This document shows positions 1 through 6,800 of a stretch of DNA of 12,114 nucleotides, piece after piece. The stretch covers positions 1 to 12,114 of the forward strand of contig JPUR01000125.1 in NCBI GenBank assembly GCA_001321835.1, written 5' to 3'. This DNA is from Marinosulfonomonas sp. PRT-SC04. GTDB lineage: Bacteria; Pseudomonadota; Alphaproteobacteria; Rhodobacterales; Rhodobacteraceae. The notes below the pieces were generated by a model, which had not been told where the DNA came from, did no database searches, and worked only from the letters and a program-made list of their open reading frames with translations. The number at the start of each line of letters is the position of its first letter. Position 1 is the stretch's first letter. Made by a program: the position numbers and the translations under genes.

Positions 1-36
1 CGCCTGCTCAAGTGATGAAAAACTCTGCTGTTTCAA
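1..36 (-). CDS. Start of probable IS5-family transposase (partial)
   Basis: Twelve codons are visible from a TTG start at 36-34 to the left edge, reading MKQQSFSSLEQA. AGAGGA at 49-44 lies 7 nt upstream and makes a good ribosome binding site. An in-frame TTG at 42-40 is too close to it. IS5-type transposases often begin with a short lysine/glutamine-rich sequence of this kind, before a basic stretch that would lie outside the window. This is inference from very little sequence. The reading is supported mainly by the promoter, the SD and the IS terminus around it. Confidence 0.45.
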   Translation of the reverse strand, partial: MKQQSFSSLEQA

Positions 37-64
37 GGCCAAATCCTCTGTAATTCCTGCCAGA

Positions 65-94
65 ATTATAGCACAGAAATCTGGGCGTTGTTCA
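65..94 (-). promoter_or_regulatory. Transposase promoter inside the IS end
   Basis: On the minus strand there is a perfect TATAAT at 70-65 preceded by TGC, giving an extended -10. TGAACA at 94-89 could serve as the -35 with 18 nt spacing and lies in the terminal repeat. It would drive the partial transposase gene. A 6-bp inverted repeat TAATTC/GAATTA (51-56 and 63-68) overlaps the -10 and the start site and could be an operator. Confidence 0.5.
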
Positions 95-117
95 GAGGTT
101 CCCTAACACACCTTAAA
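88..117 (+). promoter_or_regulatory. Possible outward hybrid promoter toward olsBA
   Basis: TTGTTC (88-93) lies in the IS end and CTTAAA (112-117) lies in the flanking DNA, 18 nt apart. Together they would form a weak sigma70-like promoter pointing at olsB. IS elements are known to create such hybrid promoters. The match is modest and there is no direct evidence of activity. Confidence 0.25.
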
Positions 118-129
118 GAGGAGTCAAAC

Positions 130-210
130 ATCAAAGCCAACGAGATCTTGCATTCTGTCGCCACAATTCGTAGACCGCTCGCAGCTTTTGACGCGATAAC
201 AGAGCCGTAA
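130..210 (+). other. Possible upstream ORF with a strong orphan SD
   Basis: AGAGGAG (117-123) is one of the best Shine-Dalgarno sequences in the window, yet no ATG or GTG follows it. Six nt downstream is ATC, which opens a 26-codon frame without interruption to TAA at 208-210, one base before the olsB ATG. TTG at 148-150 is a second, poorly spaced in-frame candidate. If translated it would be a coupled leader peptide. It may equally be chance, or the remnant of a gene damaged near the IS insertion. Confidence 0.2.
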
Positions 211-211
211 A

Positions 212-976
212 ATGACCTCGAGAGATCAAAAATTCGAACTCCGGCTTGCCGAGACGCAAGCAGACCTGCAGGCTGCGCAACGGCTTCGCTATGAGGTGTT
301 CATTGAGGAGCTGGACGGCGATGGGCCATTGGTCGATCATCAGGCCCGTCTGGAGCGCGATGCGTTTGACGAATTTTTCGACCATCTGCTGTTGATTGAC
401 CGTAAATCGCAGCGCGTGGTTGGGGTTTATCGGGTGTTGCGCAGCGATATGGCCGAGAAGGCCGGGCGGTTTTATTCCGAAGACGAGTATGATCTGTCGG
501 CGCTAAAATCCAGCGGGCGGACTTTAATGGAGCTGGGCCGCTCTTGCGTTCACGCCGATTATCGCGGCAGTACGGCGATGTATTATCTATGGAACGGGCT
601 GGCGAAATATGTGGCCGAGCATGGTATTGAGGTGATGTTCGGGGTGGCCAGTTTTCATGGCACCGATATTGCCGCGATCCGCGAGCCATTGGCCTATTTG
701 CACCACAACTATCTGGCGCCCGCAGATCTGCGCAGCCGCGTGGTGGATGAACATTTCCAGAGCATGGATTTGATGCCCGCCGATCAGATTGACAAACGCA
801 CAGCGCTTAAGGCGATGCCGACCTTGATCAAGGCCTATTTGCGGTTGGGCGGTTTTGTCGGCGAGGGCGCTTATGTTGATCACAGTTTCAACACCACCGA
901 TGTGTTTTTGCTGATGGACACCGATAAGATCAACGCCAAACAGCGCGAGATTTACACCAAAGGCCGACGTGGATGA
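212..976 (+). CDS. olsB: L-ornithine N-acyltransferase OlsB
   Basis: OlsB transfers a 3-hydroxyacyl chain from acyl carrier protein to the alpha-amino group of ornithine, giving lyso-ornithine lipid at the cytoplasmic membrane. The 254-residue protein has the features of the OlsB acyltransferase (GNAT-like) family: RYEVFIEE at 26-33, ELGRSCVHADYRG at 107-119 and FGVASFHGTD at 143-152. ATG 212 is chosen because an in-frame TAA lies at 197-199. The SD is weak (AGAG, 201-204). The stop overlaps the olsA start as ATGA, so the two are translationally coupled. Roseobacters also encode a related glutamine N-acyltransferase (GlsB), but the olsA partner favours OlsB. An IS5-like end lies about 110 bp upstream. 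I found no Pho box there, although ornithine lipid genes are phosphate-regulated in several alphaproteobacteria. Confidence 0.87.
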   Translation: MTSRDQKFELRLAETQADLQAAQRLRYEVFIEELDGDGPLVDHQARLERDAFDEFFDHLLLIDRKSQRVVGVYRVLRSDMAEKAGRFYSEDEYDLSALKSSGRTLMELGRSCVHADYRGSTAMYYLWNGLAKYVAEHGIEVMFGVASFHGTDIAAIREPLAYLHHNYLAPADLRSRVVDEHFQSMDLMPADQIDKRTALKAMPTLIKAYLRLGGFVGEGAYVDHSFNTTDVFLLMDTDKINAKQREIYTKGRRG

Positions 977-1833
977 GCGGCACATGGTCGCCCGAAGATC
1001 AGGGGCCGCGGCTGCAGATAAGTCTGGCCGGTTGGCTCAGGGTGGTGCTGCGCGGGGTGGTGGTGCTGGCGGTGGTGCTGGGCGGCTTGGTGCTGTTGTT
1101 GGCTGTGCGACTGATTGAACGGCCGATCTGTGGCTTAAATCGCCCCGTCACGCCATATATCACCCAAGCGGTCTGCAAGGCGGCGCTGGCGATTGTTGGC
1201 GTGCGCTTAACGGTGATTGGCACGCATATGAGGCATAATGGTGCGGTGGTGGCCAATCATGTTTCGTGGCTGGATATCTTCACCCTGAACGCCGCCAAGC
1301 GGATCTATTTCGTCGCCAAATCCGAGGTCGCGGGCTGGCCGTTGATCGGTTGGTTGGCGCGGGCGACTGGCACGGTGTTTATCGCACGGCGTCAGCTTGA
1401 TGCGAAAATCCATCTGGATATTTTCGCAGACCGGCTGAATTCGGGCCATAAATTGCTGTTTTTCCCCGAAGGCACCTCGACCGATGGATTGCAGGTTTTG
1501 CCTTTTAAATCAACGCTGTTTCAGGCGTTCTTTGCGCAAAATCTACGGGATACAGTGCACATTCAGCCCGTGACGGTGAAATACACAGCACCTGCGGGCG
1601 AGGAGGCGCGGTTTTTCGGCTGGTGGGGCGACATGGCTTTAGCACCGCATTTGTTGAAAACTCTGGCGGGCGCAAAATCTGGCAGTGTCAAAGTGATCTA
1701 TCACACGCCGGTTGCGGTGGCGAATTTTAAGGATCGCAAGGCGTTGGCGCTGTATTGCGAAACCGTGGTGCGCGCCGGACTGGTCAGCGGCGCGCAGCTC
1801 AGTGAAGAGAGTCTTCCGGCCTTGATGGCTTAA
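973..1833 (+). CDS. olsA: Lyso-ornithine lipid O-acyltransferase OlsA
   Basis: OlsA adds the second acyl chain to the hydroxyl of lyso-ornithine lipid and completes ornithine lipid synthesis. The 286-residue protein belongs to the PlsC-like 1-acylglycerol-phosphate acyltransferase family. A hydrophobic membrane segment lies at about 24-46. The catalytic HX4D box is NHVSWLD (H96, D101), and the substrate-binding block FFPEGTS lies at 163-169. The start overlaps the olsB stop by 4 nt, with AAAGG at 959-963 as SD. In Rhodobacter capsulatus OlsA also has phosphatidic acid-forming activity, and in Ruegeria it also acylates lyso-glutamine lipid, so it may be bifunctional here. The gene ends 21 bp from a convergent gene, with no clear terminator between them. 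Confidence 0.87.
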   Translation: MSGTWSPEDQGPRLQISLAGWLRVVLRGVVVLAVVLGGLVLLLAVRLIERPICGLNRPVTPYITQAVCKAALAIVGVRLTVIGTHMRHNGAVVANHVSWLDIFTLNAAKRIYFVAKSEVAGWPLIGWLARATGTVFIARRQLDAKIHLDIFADRLNSGHKLLFFPEGTSTDGLQVLPFKSTLFQAFFAQNLRDTVHIQPVTVKYTAPAGEEARFFGWWGDMALAPHLLKTLAGAKSGSVKVIYHTPVAVANFKDRKALALYCETVVRAGLVSGAQLSEESLPALMA

Positions 1834-1854
1834 ACGGCCTTAGATTGCGGCGGC

Positions 1855-2487
1855 CTAAACGATTGCGCCAACCAGTGTTTTGAATGCGACCACCGGATCT
1901 TCTGTGTTCCAGATTTCCTCACCAATGGCGAAAAAATCGGTCTTTGGCGACAGGTTGGCGATCACTTCGACACTTAACGCGCCCTCGGCCACCACCGGCA
2001 CCTCGACCACATCGCTCCACCATTGAAACAGATCGGCCGGCGCGACCGAGCCATCACCAAGATCGCTGTCGCCGCAGGGGCCAAAGCTGACATATTCCGC
2101 CGAGCCTTCGCCAGCACTCATGCCGTCATGGCGCGAGGCGGCACAATAAGCGCCGATGATCGCGTCATCGCCCAGCTCTTTGCGCGCATAACGCACGGTG
2201 CGAGCGCCATCGGTGAGGTGAACACCGTCCAGCCCCAGCCGAGTGACCATAATAATGTGGTTCTCAATCACGATGGCAATGTCGCGGGCGTGACAGATTT
2301 CGCGCAGCGCATCACCGGTTTTGATGATCACATTCTCGTCCTTGCTGGCCAGCGCCAAACGCAAGCAAGCTATGGGCGCCACATCCAGAACCTTGTTCAA
2401 CAGGGCGGGGAATGTCTCCAGATCAACCACCGGCGGGGTGATCAGATAAAGCTGGGCTTGTTCTTTGTCTTGAAAGTTATCGGTCAT
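1855..2487 (-). CDS. Divergent thiamine phosphate synthase (ThiE)-like protein
   Basis: This 210-residue protein has the layout of the ThiE TIM barrel, which joins the thiazole and pyrimidine phosphates into thiamine phosphate. Recognisable blocks are LYLITPP (13-19), GLDGVHLTD (85-93), IGAYCAASRH (111-120), AEYVSFGP (130-137) and PVVAEGA (164-170). Several active-site blocks deviate. The usual QLREK strand reads CLRLALAS (41-48) and lacks the lysine. The usual NDR reads ENH (75-77). The glycine-rich end reads AEGA rather than AIGGI. The fold assignment is fairly secure but the activity is doubtful. It stands alone, without other thi genes, divergent from trmJ and convergent with olsA. AAGGAC lies about 6 nt before ATG 2487 as SD. 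It may be a paralogue with another substrate or a regulatory role. Confidence 0.7.
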   Translation of the reverse strand: MTDNFQDKEQAQLYLITPPVVDLETFPALLNKVLDVAPIACLRLALASKDENVIIKTGDALREICHARDIAIVIENHIIMVTRLGLDGVHLTDGARTVRYARKELGDDAIIGAYCAASRHDGMSAGEGSAEYVSFGPCGDSDLGDGSVAPADLFQWWSDVVEVPVVAEGALSVEVIANLSPKTDFFAIGEEIWNTEDPVVAFKTLVGAIV

Positions 2488-2533
2488 TATAGTGTCCTTC
2501 GTCTACGTCCGCATCTGTGGTTGGGCCGGATAT

Positions 2534-2550
2534 ACCGCAGGTTTTGCGGT
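2534..2550. repeat. Inverted repeat between the ThiE-like gene and trmJ
   Basis: ACCGCA (2534-2539) and TGCGGT (2545-2550) are perfect 6-bp arms with a 5-nt spacer. They sit in the 118-bp divergent intergenic region, directly before the -35 candidate of trmJ. This could be an operator acting on either gene. No known regulator motif is recognised. Confidence 0.4.
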
Positions 2551-2579
2551 TTGACCACGGGCGAGTTGCAGCCTATCAG
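2551..2579 (+). promoter_or_regulatory. Candidate trmJ promoter
   Basis: TTGACC (2551-2556) and TATCAG (2574-2579) are separated by 17 nt and resemble sigma70 -35 and -10 boxes. A transcript would start about 20 nt before the trmJ ATG. It abuts the inverted repeat at 2534-2550. Confidence 0.45.
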
Positions 2580-2605
2580 GGCAACAGTTTGAAAACAGGT
2601 GCGTT

Positions 2606-3349
2606 ATGACTGAAAATGACTGGACAGGGCCACAGCCGGCATTCGTGTTGGTGCGCCCACAAATGGGTGAAAACGTCGGGGCTGCGGCGCGGGCGATGTG
2701 GAATTTCGGCTTGGACCGGCTGCGGGTGGTTGATCCGCGCGATGGCTGGCCCAATGAGCGCGCGGTGGCGATGGCCTCTGGGGCGGGTCGTTTGCTGGAT
2801 CAGGCGGGGCTGTATGATGATTTGCCAGCCGCGATTGCCGATTGCACTTATGTGTTTGCCACCACGGCGCGGCACCGCGATTTGACCAAACCGATCATGA
2901 CGCCAGAGCGCGCGATGGAGCATACCCGGGCGTTGCTGGCGCAGGGTCAAAAGGTGGCGGTGCTGTTTGGACCAGAGCGGGCAGGGCTTGAGAATGAGGA
3001 TATCTCGCGGGCCAATGCGCTGATTTCTGTGCCGGTGAACCCAAAATTTTCATCGCTGAATTTGGGCCAATCGGTATTGCTGCTGGCCTATGAATGGCGT
3101 CGCCAAACCGCCGATGTTGCCCCCCAGGTGATGGAAATGGCCAAGACCGAATTCGTTGAAGGCGTCGAGATCGAAGCGCTGGGGGATCATTTTGAAGCCC
3201 GTCTGCAAGAGGCCGGTTTTTTCTTTCCACTGGCCAAGGCCGACAGCATGCGGATGAACCTGCGCAACATGTGGGCGCGGCTGCCACTGACCCGCGCTGA
3301 TGTGCAGACGTTGCACGGCATGCTGCGTCAATTGTTACGTAACAGGTGA
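2606..3349 (+). CDS. trmJ: tRNA (cytidine/uridine-32-2'-O)-methyltransferase TrmJ
   Basis: TrmJ is a SPOUT-class enzyme that methylates the 2'-O of residue 32 in the tRNA anticodon loop, using S-adenosylmethionine. The 247-residue sequence shows the SpoU/TrmH motifs in order: VRPQMGENVGAAARAM (16-31, with the conserved N and R), LFGPERAGL (120-128), and the C-terminal knot SVPVNPKFSSLNLGQSV (141-157), which forms the cofactor site. The C-terminal region (about 165-247) fits the TrmJ dimer extension. AGGT at 2597-2600 lies 5 nt before the ATG. It appears to be a single-gene unit with its own promoter candidate. A relative acting on another RNA is possible, but length and motifs favour TrmJ. 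Confidence 0.85.
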   Translation: MTENDWTGPQPAFVLVRPQMGENVGAAARAMWNFGLDRLRVVDPRDGWPNERAVAMASGAGRLLDQAGLYDDLPAAIADCTYVFATTARHRDLTKPIMTPERAMEHTRALLAQGQKVAVLFGPERAGLENEDISRANALISVPVNPKFSSLNLGQSVLLLAYEWRRQTADVAPQVMEMAKTEFVEGVEIEALGDHFEARLQEAGFFFPLAKADSMRMNLRNMWARLPLTRADVQTLHGMLRQLLRNR

Positions 3350-3449
3350 AAAACCCCGCTTAATTCCCCCCAATCCAGACCTTTAATCATCCGGCGAGTG
3401 CTGCCATTTGTTAATATATTCGCAGCAACCCACAATAAGGAGAAGATTT

Positions 3450-3881
3450 ATGGGACTATGGAGTTTCGTTAAGAACGCGGGCAAAAGCTTGGTTGGCAGT
3501 GCAGAAGCCGCACCGGCACCAGCTGATCTGAGCAAAGAAATCGAAGCCTTGGGTCTGGATGCGTCCGGTCTTGAGATCACAGTTGATGGCGACATCGTTA
3601 AAGTGTCCGGCACAGCTGTCAGCCAAGAAATGAAAGAAAAAGTCATTCTGGCCGTTGGCAACATCGAAGGTGTGGCCGCGGTTGATGACGAAGTTGCCGA
3701 CGCAGGCACCGCGTCTGTTTTTCACACGGTTGAAAAGGGTGACACTTTGTCAGCTGTTGCCAAGAAAACTCTGGGCAGCGCCAACAAATACCACGCGATC
3801 TTTGAGGCCAACAAACCAATGTTGAGCCACCCTGACAAAATCTATCCAGGTCAGGTTCTGCGCATTCCGCAAGACGCTTAA
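3450..3881 (+). CDS. BON and LysM domain protein, Kbp/YgaU type
   Basis: The protein is 143 residues, close to the 149 of E. coli Kbp (YgaU), a cytoplasmic potassium-binding protein. After a short helix beginning MGLWSFVKNAGKSL, a BON domain spans about 26-90 and a LysM domain about 92-142 (HTVEKGDTLSAVAKK to YPGQVLRIP). No signal peptide is visible, as in Kbp. ATG 3450 is chosen over an upstream in-frame start at 3408 because AAGGAGAAG lies just before it at 3437-3445 and the family sequence begins MGLW/MGLF. A hairpin over the stop codon and a terminator follow, so it is probably monocistronic. The architecture is clear. Potassium binding is inferred from the E. coli homologue only. Confidence 0.85.
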   Translation: MGLWSFVKNAGKSLVGSAEAAPAPADLSKEIEALGLDASGLEITVDGDIVKVSGTAVSQEMKEKVILAVGNIEGVAAVDDEVADAGTASVFHTVEKGDTLSAVAKKTLGSANKYHAIFEANKPMLSHPDKIYPGQVLRIPQDA

Positions 3882-3889
3882 TCGTCTTG
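3870..3889 (+). repeat. Hairpin spanning the kbp-like stop codon
   Basis: CAAGACG (3870-3876) and CGTCTTG (3883-3889) form a perfect 7-bp stem with a 6-nt loop that contains the TAA stop. TAGTTTT follows, so it could be a weak terminator or an mRNA 3' stabiliser upstream of the stronger hairpin at 3910. Confidence 0.45.
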
Positions 3890-3909
3890 TAGTTTTCAAC
3901 GAGTATCAG

Positions 3910-3943
3910 CAGGGGCGCCCATATGGCGTTCCTGTTTTTGTTT
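3910..3943 (+). terminator. Rho-independent terminator after the kbp-like gene
   Basis: CAGGGGCGCC (3910-3919) pairs with GGCGTTCCTG (3925-3934) through 10 positions, including two G-U pairs that exist only in the plus-strand RNA. The loop is 5 nt. TTTTTGTTT follows at 3935-3943. Position and orientation fit the end of the kbp-like transcript. Confidence 0.75.
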
Positions 3944-4034
3944 GCGCCATTCTTATTGAATTGTGCTAAAAATATCGCCCTTGCCCCTGCTGGTGTTGAA
4001 CCCTATTTTGTAAGAAACGCAAACGAGGCGGGTG

Positions 4035-5177
4035 ATGAGCAAAAAACGTAGTATTTTCGAAGAGGTCGGCAGCGATGCCAAACCCCAAGCCTCAGCCCCC
4101 AAGACTGGCGTGATTGATGCCGCCCCCAAAGGGGCGCGTGGCGGTATCCGAGTTTGGCTGTGGATGATCTTTGGCTTGGTGGCTTTGATGGTGCTGGTGG
4201 GCGGTTTGACGCGGCTCACCGATTCCGGCCTGTCGATCACCGAATGGAAGCCGGTGACCGGTGCCATTCCACCGCTGAATGACGCCGATTGGGCCAGTGA
4301 ATTTGGCAAATACCAAACCAGCCCCGAATTCCTGCTGCAAAACAGCCAAATGACGGTTTCCGAGTTCAAATCAATCTATTGGTGGGAATGGGGCCATCGC
4401 CAATTGGGCCGGTTTGTCGGTCTGGTTTGGGGCATCGGATTTTTGTTCTTCTGGCTGACCAAACGCATCCCGACCGGCTGGACCCCACGCCTGTTGGGCC
4501 TTGGCGCGCTTGGCGGATTGCAGGGCGCCATTGGCTGGTGGATGGTCTCGAGCGGGCTGACGGGACGCATGGTCGATGTGGCCTCGTACCGTTTGGCCAT
4601 TCACCTCGGCTTGGCCTTCATCATTTTGGGCCTGTCGGCGTGGTATATTTTCCTAATGTCACGCAGTGATGCCACCCTGATGACGGCGCGGCGCGGGCGC
4701 GAGGCCAAGCTGTTTTCCATAACCACCGGCCTGATGCATCTGGTGTTTCTGCAAATCCTGCTGGGCGCTTTGGTGGCCGGCATTGACGCAGGACGCGGCT
4801 ATATCGACTGGCCTTTGATGGCGGGCCAAATCATTCCCGACGGGATGTTCGACTACGCCCCGTGGTGGAGCAATTTCTTTGAAAATCCGGCGCTGGTGCA
4901 GTTTATCCACCGCTTGGCAGGCTATCTGGTACTGGCGTTCGCGATTGTGGTCTGGAAGCGTTCGCGCAGCAGCGGCAATCGCAAGACCCGCGCCGCGTTT
5001 AACATGATGATCAGCATGGTTCTGCTACAGGTTGGCCTCGGCATTGCCACGGTGATGCTGGCAGCACCTATGCACTTGGCCTTGACCCATCAGGCCGGTG
5101 CGATTTTGCTATTTGTAATGATACTACGGGGGCGGCTTTTGGCCGCCTATCCGGTTGCCCAAAGCATAAGAGGATAA
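4035..5177 (+). CDS. ctaA: Heme A synthase CtaA
   Basis: CtaA oxidises the C8 methyl of heme O to the formyl group of heme A, the cofactor of aa3-type cytochrome oxidases, in the cytoplasmic membrane. The 380-residue protein has about eight hydrophobic segments. The conserved heme-ligand histidines sit in GHRQLGR (H121), LAIHLG (H190), IHRLAGY (H292) and THQAG (H352). The signature GGLTRLTDSGLSITEWKPV lies at 56-74, followed by the family loop with PPL and W. The longer N-terminal tail and the missing extracytoplasmic cysteine pair match the alphaproteobacterial/mitochondrial subtype. ATG 4035 is chosen over GTG 4032 because GAGG (4025-4028) is then 6 nt away. The next gene starts 4 nt after the stop. 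Confidence 0.93.
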   Translation: MSKKRSIFEEVGSDAKPQASAPKTGVIDAAPKGARGGIRVWLWMIFGLVALMVLVGGLTRLTDSGLSITEWKPVTGAIPPLNDADWASEFGKYQTSPEFLLQNSQMTVSEFKSIYWWEWGHRQLGRFVGLVWGIGFLFFWLTKRIPTGWTPRLLGLGALGGLQGAIGWWMVSSGLTGRMVDVASYRLAIHLGLAFIILGLSAWYIFLMSRSDATLMTARRGREAKLFSITTGLMHLVFLQILLGALVAGIDAGRGYIDWPLMAGQIIPDGMFDYAPWWSNFFENPALVQFIHRLAGYLVLAFAIVVWKRSRSSGNRKTRAAFNMMISMVLLQVGLGIATVMLAAPMHLALTHQAGAILLFVMILRGRLLAAYPVAQSIRG

Positions 5178-5181
5178 AATT

Positions 5182-6660
5182 ATGATCGCCTATGAAGAAC
5201 TGATGTCGTTTGAGCGCGAAACCCAAGCGCTGGCGCAAATTTCTGGCCGTTTGGGCTGGGATCAGGAAACCATGATGCCACGCGGTGCCACCGAGCAGCG
5301 CAGTGAAGAAATGGCGGCGATCAGCGGCGTGCTGCATGCGCGGCGCACAGACCCACGGGTTGGCGACTGGCTGGCGGCAATCGACGACAGCAAACTGCAT
5401 GCGGTTGGTCAAGCCAATATGCACCACATTCGCCGTGGCTATGAACGTACTTTGCGCATTCCAGCCAAGCTGGTGGCCGAACAAGCCAAGCTGCATTCGG
5501 TGGCCCAAGGGGTTTGGGCCGAGGCCCGCAGTAACGAGGATTTCACCGCCTTCGCCCCGACCCTGATGCAGGTTCTGGATATGAAACGCGAGGAAGCCGC
5601 AGCACTAGCTGATGGCGGCGATCTGTATGATGCGCTACTGGATGACTACGAGCCAAACGCCAAAGCCGCCGATCTTGAAGCGATGTTCAACGCCCTGCGC
5701 CCACGTCTGGTGGCACTGCGCGAGCGGGTGTTGGGGGCGGACAAACAGCCCGCCGCCTTGAACCATCAGTTCGATGAAGCGGCGCAGATGAAACTAACAC
5801 GGCATTTGGCCAAAACCTTTGGCTATGATTTCGCGCGTGGGCGGGTTGATAAAGCGGTGCATCCGTTTTCCTCCGGTTCAGGCCAAGATGTGCGCATCAC
5901 CACCCGCACCACACCGGATGATCCGTTCAACTGTTTTTATTCGACAATCCACGAGGTCGGCCACGGTTGCTATGAGCAGAACATCGACAGCGCGTACCTT
6001 CTGACGCCATTGGGGCAGGGCGTATCTATGGGTGTGCACGAGAGCCAAAGCCGGATTTATGAAAACCAGATTGGTCGCGGTGAGGCGATGACCGGCTGGC
6101 TGTATGGTGAAATGAAACAGGCGTTTGGTGATTTTGGCGTGGCCGATGCCGAGGCGTTTTACGCCACCGTCAATCGGGTTAATTCCGGTTATATCCGCAC
6201 CGAGGCCGATGAAATTCACTATAACCTGCATGTGCTGCTGCGCTTTGATCTGGAGCGCGCGATGATTGCGGGGGATTTGTCGATTATTGACTTGCCGGAC
6301 GCATGGAACGAACGTTTTGAGGCCGATTTTGGTGTCAAAGTCGACAAGCCATCCAACGGCTGTTTGCAGGATGTGCACTGGTCGGTCGGGCTGTTTGGCT
6401 ATTTCCCGACCTACACATTGGGCAATGTTTATGCGGGGTGTCTGAACAAAACGATGCGCACAGCACTCCCCGATTTGGATGCGGGGCTTGCGGTGGGCGA
6501 CACCTCGGCTGCCACCGGCTGGTTGGCTGAAAATGTGCAGCAGTATGGTGGGCTGTATCAACCGCGCGAGGTGATCGAGAACGCCTGCGGTTTCGCGCCG
6601 TCTGAAGCGCCCTTGCTCGAGTATCTAGAAGCCAAATTCGGAGCAATTTACGGGGTTTAA
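5182..6660 (+). CDS. M32 family metallocarboxypeptidase
   Basis: M32 (Taq-type) carboxypeptidases are cytoplasmic zinc enzymes that trim C-terminal residues from peptides. The 492-residue length is typical. The zinc site is HEVGH (H257, E258, H261), with the third ligand in HESQSR (E287). Other family blocks are WDQETMMP (26-33), the DPFNCFYSTIHE lead-in and the TEADE/YNLH segment near 345. The SD AAGAGGA (5168-5174) overlaps the ctaA stop and lies 7 nt before the ATG, so it is probably co-transcribed with ctaA and translation may be coupled. No functional link to heme A synthesis is known to me. No U-tract terminator follows on this strand. Confidence 0.92.
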   Translation: MIAYEELMSFERETQALAQISGRLGWDQETMMPRGATEQRSEEMAAISGVLHARRTDPRVGDWLAAIDDSKLHAVGQANMHHIRRGYERTLRIPAKLVAEQAKLHSVAQGVWAEARSNEDFTAFAPTLMQVLDMKREEAAALADGGDLYDALLDDYEPNAKAADLEAMFNALRPRLVALRERVLGADKQPAALNHQFDEAAQMKLTRHLAKTFGYDFARGRVDKAVHPFSSGSGQDVRITTRTTPDDPFNCFYSTIHEVGHGCYEQNIDSAYLLTPLGQGVSMGVHESQSRIYENQIGRGEAMTGWLYGEMKQAFGDFGVADAEAFYATVNRVNSGYIRTEADEIHYNLHVLLRFDLERAMIAGDLSIIDLPDAWNERFEADFGVKVDKPSNGCLQDVHWSVGLFGYFPTYTLGNVYAGCLNKTMRTALPDLDAGLAVGDTSAATGWLAENVQQYGGLYQPREVIENACGFAPSEAPLLEYLEAKFGAIYGV

Positions 6661-6669
6661 GCCTAGAAA

Positions 6670-6710
6670 AACAATGCCTTTGCAGATGGTTTTACGCCCC
6701 TGCAAAGGCA
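6670..6710 (-). terminator. Terminator of the crotonase-like gene
   Basis: TGCCTTTGCAG (6675-6685) and CTGCAAAGGCA (6700-6710) are perfect 11-bp arms with a 14-nt loop. On the minus strand the stem is followed by TTGTTTTTC, a good U-tract, about 90 nt after the stop of the minus-strand gene. On the plus strand the stem is followed by AAAATCG, so it is a poor terminator for the M32 gene but may protect the 3' end of its RNA. The rest of 6711-6800 shows no gene. Confidence 0.75.
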
Positions 6711-6800
6711 AAAATCGTCGAGCAATCACAAGCTAATCTGCTTTGCGCCCCCCATTCTTCTTTTCATAAATATCCGCGCCGCAGGCAAAATAACCAGACA

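Larger units (their letters stand above)
1..102 (-). mobile_element. IS5-like insertion sequence, terminal part
   Basis: Read on the minus strand from position 102 inward, the sequence begins GGAACCTCTGAACAAC, which resembles the terminal inverted repeats of IS5-family elements as I remember them. The next four bases outward (103-106) are CTAA, which fits the YTAR target preferred by the IS5 group. Just inside lie a promoter-like sequence, a Shine-Dalgarno and a start codon, all pointing into the element, as expected for an IS with its transposase promoter at the end. The other end and most of the transposase are outside the window, so the family call rests on the terminus, the target and 12 residues. 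A stray inverted repeat cannot be excluded. Confidence 0.55.

Noticed and set aside
107..211. PhoB box upstream of olsB
   Set aside because: CTGTCGCC at 156-163 resembles one half-site, but no second CTGTCA-like half-site follows at the right spacing.
2023..2592. 189-codon plus-strand frame opposite the ThiE-like gene
   Set aside because: The minus-strand reading has clear ThiE motifs, whereas this frame has none. It also runs across the divergent promoter region.
3333..3344. 12-bp perfect palindrome TGTTACGTAACA at the end of trmJ
   Set aside because: It lies within the last codons of trmJ, the next gene starts about 100 bp away, and a single 12-bp palindrome is not enough to claim an operator.
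3408..3436. TTGTTA-17-CACAAT as a promoter for the kbp-like gene
   Set aside because: It would start transcription on top of the SD, and both boxes match only four of six positions.
3408..3449. Longer N-terminus for the BON-LysM protein
   Set aside because: The family start MGLWSF has a strong AAGGAG-type SD, while the upstream extension is unlike any homologue I know.
5878..6561. Long minus-strand open frame (227 codons) inside the M32 peptidase gene
   Set aside because: It lies entirely opposite a strongly recognised gene. Its protein has no recognisable domain, and it reads like the antisense of GC-rich codons.
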